Assembly (NCBI GenBank): GCA_958510875.1
Contig: OY294070.1
Span: forward strand, 9,672,001-9,736,000
Length of the DNA: 64,000 nt
Direction of reading: 5' to 3'
Source of the DNA: Endomychus coccineus
Taxonomy: Eukaryota; Arthropoda; Insecta; Coleoptera; Endomychidae
Part shown: positions 58,157 through 64,000 of the stretch, piece after piece
Layout: every line of letters starts with the position of its first letter
How positions within the stretch are numbered: position 1 is the first letter of the stretch
Made by a program: the position numbers and the translations under genes
The notes under the pieces: model-generated
Database searches by the model: none
The model's input: only the letters and a program-made list of their open reading frames with translations
Told to the model about the DNA's origin: nothing

Positions 58157-58377
58157 AATACTGTAAAATGTATATTTCAACACCAATAAATCAACTAGTG
58201 AACAAATTCCTCAATGAAAAATCCTACAAATAACAAATGAATCAACGGTTGCAAAAATTTTAGAAACCGTTGTTTACGATAGAATTACCTCATTATCAAG
58301 CAAATCATCTTACCTAGTGGCCTCACCACTTATGTGAAGCCTAATTGTAGATCGACCTCGACATACTCTGCCAGATA

Positions 58378-58990
58378 TATGTCGACGACATAGTCATATT
58401 CGAAAATAGTCGAGGAGATAAAGCAGAAAAAAGGCCAAAGTAAAAAAAAATCGGATGAATCGATTCAGGAAGTCATTTAGAGAAAATGTTACCAATTTTT
58501 TCCCGAAAACCCCCGAGAGACGAATTTGGTTGTATTTCAGAGCATATTAAAAAAAATACCAGGAGAAGACCTAGATAATCAGGAGATCCTGGCCACCAGG
58601 TGATTATTAAGTGTCATAGTCATGACCCGTATGCTCAAGAAAACCTCCCTTACAGGTTTCATTCTTTTGCAGAAGTCATTTCTGCGAATTCCCTGAAGAC
58701 GACGATAGTACCAGGATGTATTGAGCTCCAGGTGCGTCATAGTTCAAATCTGGTTTTGGCTGTATTTGGACATTTTTCTGACTTAAATTATTTTTTTATT
58801 AAAGCTCCTGAAAATGCATTCAAAAAGATGCATTTTCTCTGTAGAAATGCTAAAATGCTAAATGACCTCTAGAATCGATTTTTTTTTAAATGATCAAAAT
58901 CGGGTTATCCGATTTTTTTTTTGACCTTTTCTGCTTTATTTCTTCGACTAAAGGACTAATTCGAGAATATCCTCTGCGACATAGTTCAAA
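58378..58990. repeat. Foldback copy related to the 49281-51040 family
   Basis: 58378-58500 and 58855-58990 are inverted copies of each other (ATAAAGCAGAAAA, AAAATCGGAT, GTCATTTAG, and an outer CGACATAG). The centre has the AGACCTAGATAATCAGG block shared, inverted, with 49310 and 50975. No coding motif; the 90-codon frame at 58600-58872 is chance. Confidence 0.75.
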
Positions 58991-58999
58991 GAGACTAGA

Positions 59000-59160
59000 A
59001 TACACCAAAGAATGGTGTCGATTGATAGGACTTTTGTTAGGAACAGCGCGGGTCCCACACGATCAGAAAATTGGGGAGTCTAGACCCCCGTTTGCTAGTC
59101 CAGTAGACTCTAAGCGCTCGTACTTGCCCTTCCCTATTATCAAATAACACGCCAGTACCA
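59000..59160. other. Unassigned
   Basis: Transition from the foldback copy to the GC-richer tandem repeat. No motif. Confidence 0.3.
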
Positions 59161-59880
59161 CGCAGAGACCAACGCCTTAATTGGAGACGTCTTTTGAACC
59201 ATCTGGGCCCCCTCTCCCTGCCGACTCGTGTAGTGTTAAAACAGCGACCGTTTGACGAGTAGCCGTCGGCCTCATATCTACGGCCTACTACATATTATTG
59301 CTGTGGCCGCGAATCCATTACCCAGTTACCTGGGATAGGAAGCACAGATACCGGACTTTAGGAGTAACGCCATGCAGATACAGCTGTTTTTTCGCCCTCA
59401 CAGTGGAAGGAATACTTTAGGCGCACCCTCTATAGGCACTGCTTGCCAGACTATATTATTGCTCCTTCTGGGCTATAGCCAACTCTCACCTCCTTGTGTT
59501 ACCTGTTTTACCAGGAACGTGAACGAGTAACCGTTCGGCATGGTTCCATTAGCCTACCGTATATGTCTACCACGGCCCTAAGTCCGTTGCGACTAGTCGT
59601 CTCGGATAGGAAGGCACTGCGTCGTGGTTTTTATGGGCAAACGTTATGTGGTGCACCGTTTACCTGATGTTTCGCAGAGACACCTTTTTTCGCCCCGCTC
59701 GGTTTGCAAAGGCTACTTTAAGCGAGAACCTACATACATTCTGGCGCAGTAGGTAGGCACCGTGCTTGCTGACTATCGTGTTAGACTAGGCTACGTTTAC
59801 GAGCCATCGCCGGCCTCGTTCAAGTTTGGCGTTCCGCATATGTCTATCAAGTCGGTGTATCCGTTCCGACAAGCACTCTG
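59161..59880. repeat. Diverged ~275 bp tandem repeat, GC-richer
   Basis: Related blocks recur at 59250 (CGTTTGACGAGTAGCCGTCGG), 59518 and 59797, and at 59388 (TTTTTTCGCCC) and 59690. Each is followed by a CTACTTTA(A/G)GCG-type and a GGCACYGYTTGCTGACTAT-type block. Spacing is 268-300 bases and about 2.5 copies are visible. Base composition is clearly higher in GC than the flanks. No ORF spans it. Confidence 0.6.
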
Positions 59881-60740
59881 GGAAAAGAAGTCTCATTGTT
59901 TCCAATGGCAATATCGTCATCCGTGCCCATGAAATACCCGAAAACGTCATATTAGTCGACCTTCATTTCAATATCGTGATATTTTATGGAATTTTCCAGT
60001 CATTTTTCAAAGTTTTTCATTGGGTTCCATTGCAGTGAATGTAACTTTCATCAATAGTCCGTTGTTGATGTGTAAAACACTTGAAAATGATCCATTAACT
60101 TCAAAATTAATCTGACCTATTTTCCCAGTCTTCTTAACATACGATGAGTTTTCCGGAAAAACAGACGTTTTCGTGATCAGCGACCCGAAAAACCTACTAG
60201 AACGCATTTTCTAAGCAATATTCATTATTTTTCCGAAATTTATAAATTTTTCAAGAAATACCCTATTTGAAGGGTTGTTTTTGAGATTGAGGGGTAAAAA
60301 GGGTTTTGCCCTTCGGTTTCAGTAGTCATGAATGATCCTCAGGGAGTTAGGAATCGAATGCAAAAAATTTTTGCAAAAATTTGAATATACATTTTTTTAC
60401 ATATTATACTCATTTTCCCGGCTTATTGCCTGGACTATACAGGGTTGGAGGGACTGCTGTAGCAGCTGATACATCCTGAATGGCAGCAGAAGGGGACACA
60501 GTAGATCTATTATGTCGCAGAGTGCAAATATCCCCAACAAGTCTTCAGATGACAGTAACCCTTGTCTTGGATTGGTATGGAATTGATTTTGGAGTTCCGC
60601 ATGTAACCTTGCAGGGGCCACTTTGAAATAATAAATTTCAATAACACTAAGTGCGTTCCCTTGTATATACACGAAAAATCTAATCCTTGATTCGAAACAC
60701 TCGAGCTATTCCATATCGATTGCATTTATGATCAAATACC
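59881..60740. other. Unassigned sequence
   Basis: No gene recognised. The overlapping - strand frames at 60397-60725 show no domain that I know. Confidence 0.35.
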
Positions 60741-60998
60741 TTGAAATGGAAGTCACACGTAAACAAACTGATGCAAAAGATAAGAGGTCAAAAAGTTCTA
60801 AATCAAATATTAAGCATTAAACAACAAATTATATTACATTATAGCCATGTCGAAATGCAATTTAAATATGGAATTATAGTTTGGGGTCAAATATACCTCT
60901 TAGAAGTTATACAAAAATGGCGAGATGAATATCAAAACTACTACTTGCAAAGGGACCAACGCGCACAAAAAAATGCAGTTCATACAGGTTTATAAAAT
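60741..60998 (+). pseudogene. Jockey-like RT C-terminal fragment
   Basis: Reads KWKSHVNKLMQKIRGQKVLN and HYSHVEMQFKYGIIVWGQ, the W(K)xHI...LxYGIxxWG region following the RT catalytic core of jockey/BS-type elements. It is short and the upstream catalytic motifs are absent. Confidence 0.75.
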
Positions 60999-61470
60999 GT
61001 TAAATCCTCGTGATCAATAGGAACGGCGGCGCATCATCTTCACAGTAGGCACATAGGCATCATCTCAAAAATACTCTAGATCGATTCAGAAAAGATTAAA
61101 ACGGATACTACGTACAGTAAGGGAAGTAAATATTAATAGTTTATCAACTCATGTAATATTTTTCTAGTGTACTTAGCTATCAAGAAGCAGTGTATAATTA
61201 ACAGTTCTGCATCGTACTGTTACTGTCTTGCTCTGATTCGTTTTCGGATGTCTTGAACAATTCTGAAAGTTGACATGAATAATTTAATCGTTAGCACGCA
61301 CTATCGTGGCCAGTTAACGTTAATGTCCCACAAACTAGACTAAGTTGTACAATACAAATTGATTCGACAATTTCAGCGATTCTCGCATCGTGTATGTAAC
61401 TGTCTAACTTGTCGTTAGACGCGATTGAAAGTATAGCTTGTTTGAAGTTACCGCCTAGGCAAATCTGTAT

Positions 61471-61861
61471 TTGGTCCCTATCTGGCGCCGCAACTTCGGC
61501 GGTACAGAGCTTCGTTCGGAAGCTGGCCTAAGCCATGTTCTGGGTTTCTGGCAATTTGATTCACTGAAATTCATTGTCGAAATAGAAACAGATGAGCAGC
61601 TTCCTTTCCTTGTTCTTAACATTCTAAAATATGGTAATCTCTTAGATTTCAACATCGTATACAGAAAACTCACTGAGACAAATAGGTATATTCCATTTAA
61701 TAGTCTTGTTCACAGATTGTTGAACGTTCCTTTGAGCCAACAAAATTAAAACAACGAACTTGAGAGACTTCAGCAAATATCGTATGGCATTTGGTGCCAA
61801 ACTCGGGCAAATGCTTTGGAGATATCCAATGATAATAATAATACTAGTGCAATTGATCTAT
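61471..61861 (+). pseudogene. Penelope-like reverse transcriptase fragment
   Basis: 61530-61749 reads KFIVEIETDEQLPFLVLNIL, DFNIVYRKLTETNRYIPFNS and LVHRLLNVPLSQQN, the RT palm-to-thumb segment (VNSLVHRxL) of Penelope-like elements. It is followed by a stop and then, after a small insertion, by the GIY-YIG part. Confidence 0.82.
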
Positions 61862-61945
61862 AATTATTAGGAAGGGTCTTCTTTCCTTTCTTTGGCATTG
61901 GTTGCACTCTAGCTGTCTTCCAGCTGGAAGGAGTTTGTATGAAAG
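61862..61945 (-). pseudogene. Jockey-like RT scrap inserted in the Penelope-like element
   Basis: The - strand reads PSSWKTARVQPMPKKGKKTL, the same block as 20891-21079. It separates RT and GIY-YIG pieces of one Penelope-like relic. Confidence 0.6.
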
Positions 61946-62320
61946 GATAAACAACCTGGTGTTATATCAGGCGCATGTAGGTCAAACCAGAAGGAACATT
62001 TTAACTCAGTATAAAGATCATTTTGCCCATATAAAGAAAAATAATGATGAAAAATCAGAGTTAGACGAACATATTTTGAATACAGGTCACACCATTTCTC
62101 AAGAAAGTTTATCACTTTTAAAACCCAGGACGGACAAATATCTAGATAATTTAGGAGAGATTTATCTCCAACTGTTTGCATTATTATCCCCAAATAGTAT
62201 TTAAGCACATTTTGATTTATAATTTGGTCTACTCTGATAATGGCTACTTGGTAGCCGAAAAGCACTCAGCACTTTAGCAGTATTTTTAGTGGATAAGGGT
62301 GATTATTTCTTATTCATAGT
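61946..62320 (+). pseudogene. Penelope-like GIY-YIG endonuclease and 3' tail
   Basis: Reads YQAHVGQTRRNILTQYKDHF, AHIKKNNDEKSELDEHILNT and GHTISQESLSLL. This is a GIY-YIG nuclease domain (the YIG position is HVG), with the downstream Arg and Glu-containing helix. From 62185 the non-coding tail (CCAAATAGTATTTAAGC, ACTCTGATAATGGCTACTT, GTGGATAAGGGTGATTA) is the reference for the tail copies at 8651, 14004, 14901 and 21950. Confidence 0.82.
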
Positions 62321-62439
62321 GGCTTTAAGATTATGTAACAGAAAATCAAATTCATATTGATAACGATCCCAAGTTATTTTGACGGTTCATAAATTATGAA
62401 AAAGATTCTACAGCTGTACCAATGAAGATATACTGGAAT

Positions 62440-63165
62440 AATAGAGCAACTCTTACCAAAACTCAGTAGCTATTGTTTTCTGATCCAGAATATTAGGGAT
62501 ACCGTTTCGATCAATATACTGAAACTGCTCTATTATGGTCTCTTTCAATCCACAATCGCCAATGGACTAATGTTTTGGGGCTCCGCTCATAATGTTGAGA
62601 GGGTTTTCATTGAGCAAAAGAGGGCTCTACGATATATGGCAAAAGCATCAGATAGAACACACTGTAGGAATATATTATAGATTGGGGTATAATGACTCTT
62701 CCATCACTCTACATATATTCGTTACTTCTATATGTTAAAACCAATAATTACTGGGAAAAATGCTCTGATATACATGATCATAACACCAGACAAACAAATC
62801 ATCTTCATCAACCGATGGCTAGATTAAAAGTTTGTCAACAAAACCCACGCTACCTGGGGGTAAAACTTTATAATACACTTGTAAGTAGGCATCAATATTT
62901 TGAAACATACACATTATCAAAATTTCGCAAGGAATTAAAAATGTTTCTAAAAAGCAAAGGTTTCTATACAATGGAAGAATTTTACAATATGTTGTTCTAT
63001 ATTTGTATTATATATGTAGTATTAATTATGCTATTAGTTGTAGTTGTAGTGTCTTAGATTAAGTTTTATTATGATATATCTCCTTAACTATGACTTGTCC
63101 CATAATTTTGCACTCAAATTTTATGTTATTTGTACAATTTTTACGGACCAATAAATTATCTTATC
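62440..63165 (+). pseudogene. Jockey/BS-like non-LTR retrotransposon 3' end
   Basis: 62530-62680 reads LLYYGLFQSTIANGLMFWGS and FIEQKRALRYMAKASDRTHC, then a stop. 62692-63057 continues LPSLYIYSLLLYVKTNN, SDIHDHNTRQTNHLHQPMAR and NPRYLGVKLYNTL. This is the C-terminal region of jockey-clade polyproteins, and the final segment is intact to TAG at 63055. A short 3' UTR ends near 63165 with TTATCTTATCTAATA. Confidence 0.85.
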
Positions 63166-64000
63166 TAATACCTGTTAGAATATAATCGGCTACCGATCAT
63201 GGGGCGCACAATAGGCCCAATCTGGCGGCCTACGCGTATCTTTGAGTTTAATTCCTTCCTTATATTGATGATGATGAAGAAATTTGGTGACAGCTCAATT
63301 TCCTTGCAATTTTGTGACAACCGAGTGACAGTAATTGACGTAAAACCAATTTTTTCCAAAGCCAACTTGTGTGTTATCAACATTTTCACTCGCTGCGATA
63401 CTTGGATCTATGTCAGGGTGGACATTTGTACGATAAGTGGTATCGTGTATGGGTCGCTTTAGAATTGCACCAGAACAGAATTCAAAGCAAAGAGCCGATG
63501 CAATGTGCGTTTGATAATTTTTCACGACCTTCGTTTTTCGTGTCAAGCAAGAGATTATTTTGAGGAATGAACTAATAATGTTCATAGGAACGGAGGTTAT
63601 ACGTTTCACCTACATATTAAAACTTGTTTCTGACTAATGTACCAAAACCAACATCGTATTATCTGCTCGTGAACATTTACTACCTACTGCATTCTTGAAA
63701 TAGCGAAAGATCATCTCCAATCCTTGTTTCCAATCTCGAGATCATTGAGAACGGTTTATTAGTTTTCAGATGACGTAAGGTCTGCAATCATTATATATTT
63801 ATTTTGTAGCTATCTATTTATATGGAGCAATATTCAGAATCGTTTAGATATAATTTTTATATTTATAAATGCATTTATCCAGAACATTTTCGCAAATATG
63901 TTTTCATAGAGTTCTAATTGAGTAAATACGGATATTTACTGTTCCAGGAATTGTTTATATTGATTTTATCTAATCTAAAAAGCCTGATAATAAGGTTCAT
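63166..64000. other. Unassigned sequence to window end
   Basis: No coding motif or repeat match noticed; the overlapping frames on both strands at 63165-63609 look like chance. Confidence 0.35.

Overview
This is a eukaryotic, AT-rich, repeat-dense genomic window. It is most likely from an insect, because the only host gene I can support is the insect MyoD-family gene nautilus (nau) and the mobile elements are the families usual in arthropod genomes. No bacterial operons, rRNA, tRNA genes or CRISPR arrays are visible. The species cannot be named; a beetle or similar insect is only a guess.

Host gene. nau lies on the + strand in four coding exons: 1534-2313, 2674-2856, 14504-14579 and 34711-34811. 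All splice sites are GT-AG and the reading phases match. The predicted protein is 379 residues, with the Cys-rich/basic region, helix-loop-helix and the C-terminal helix-III motif of myogenic factors. The gene spans about 33 kb because intron 2 (11.6 kb) and intron 3 (20.1 kb) are packed with satellite DNA and transposon debris.

Layout. 1-1170: truncated mariner-like element, then the nau 5' flank. 3110-5730: a hierarchical ~147 bp satellite in intron 2. 7080-14100: decayed non-LTR, Penelope-tail, R2-like endonuclease, Tc1 and mariner fragments. 14815-34700 (intron 3): an LTR/primer-binding-site tandem array, a Helentron fragment, Penelope-like elements, a foldback element, hAT elements (one nested in a non-LTR element) and a mariner-like element with ~0.5 kb inverted repeats. 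34812-46600 (downstream of nau): three P-superfamily mini-elements, two carrying a THAP exon, nested MITEs, a mariner split by a Helitron-like element, and a Penelope-like reverse transcriptase split by a hAT element. 46600-51760: AT-rich DNA and a complex inverted-repeat family. 51760-58156: a BEL/Pao retrotransposon with identical 350 bp LTRs and a 5 bp target duplication, but a damaged integrase region. 58160-64000: another foldback copy, a GC-richer diverged tandem repeat, and Penelope-like and jockey-like fragments.

Except for nau, nearly every recognisable reading frame is a mobile-element relic with frameshifts or stops. The nesting gives a relative order of insertions: retroelements first, then hAT and MITE insertions into them; the BEL element appears recent. 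All identifications rest on motif reading and comparison within the window; no database search was run.
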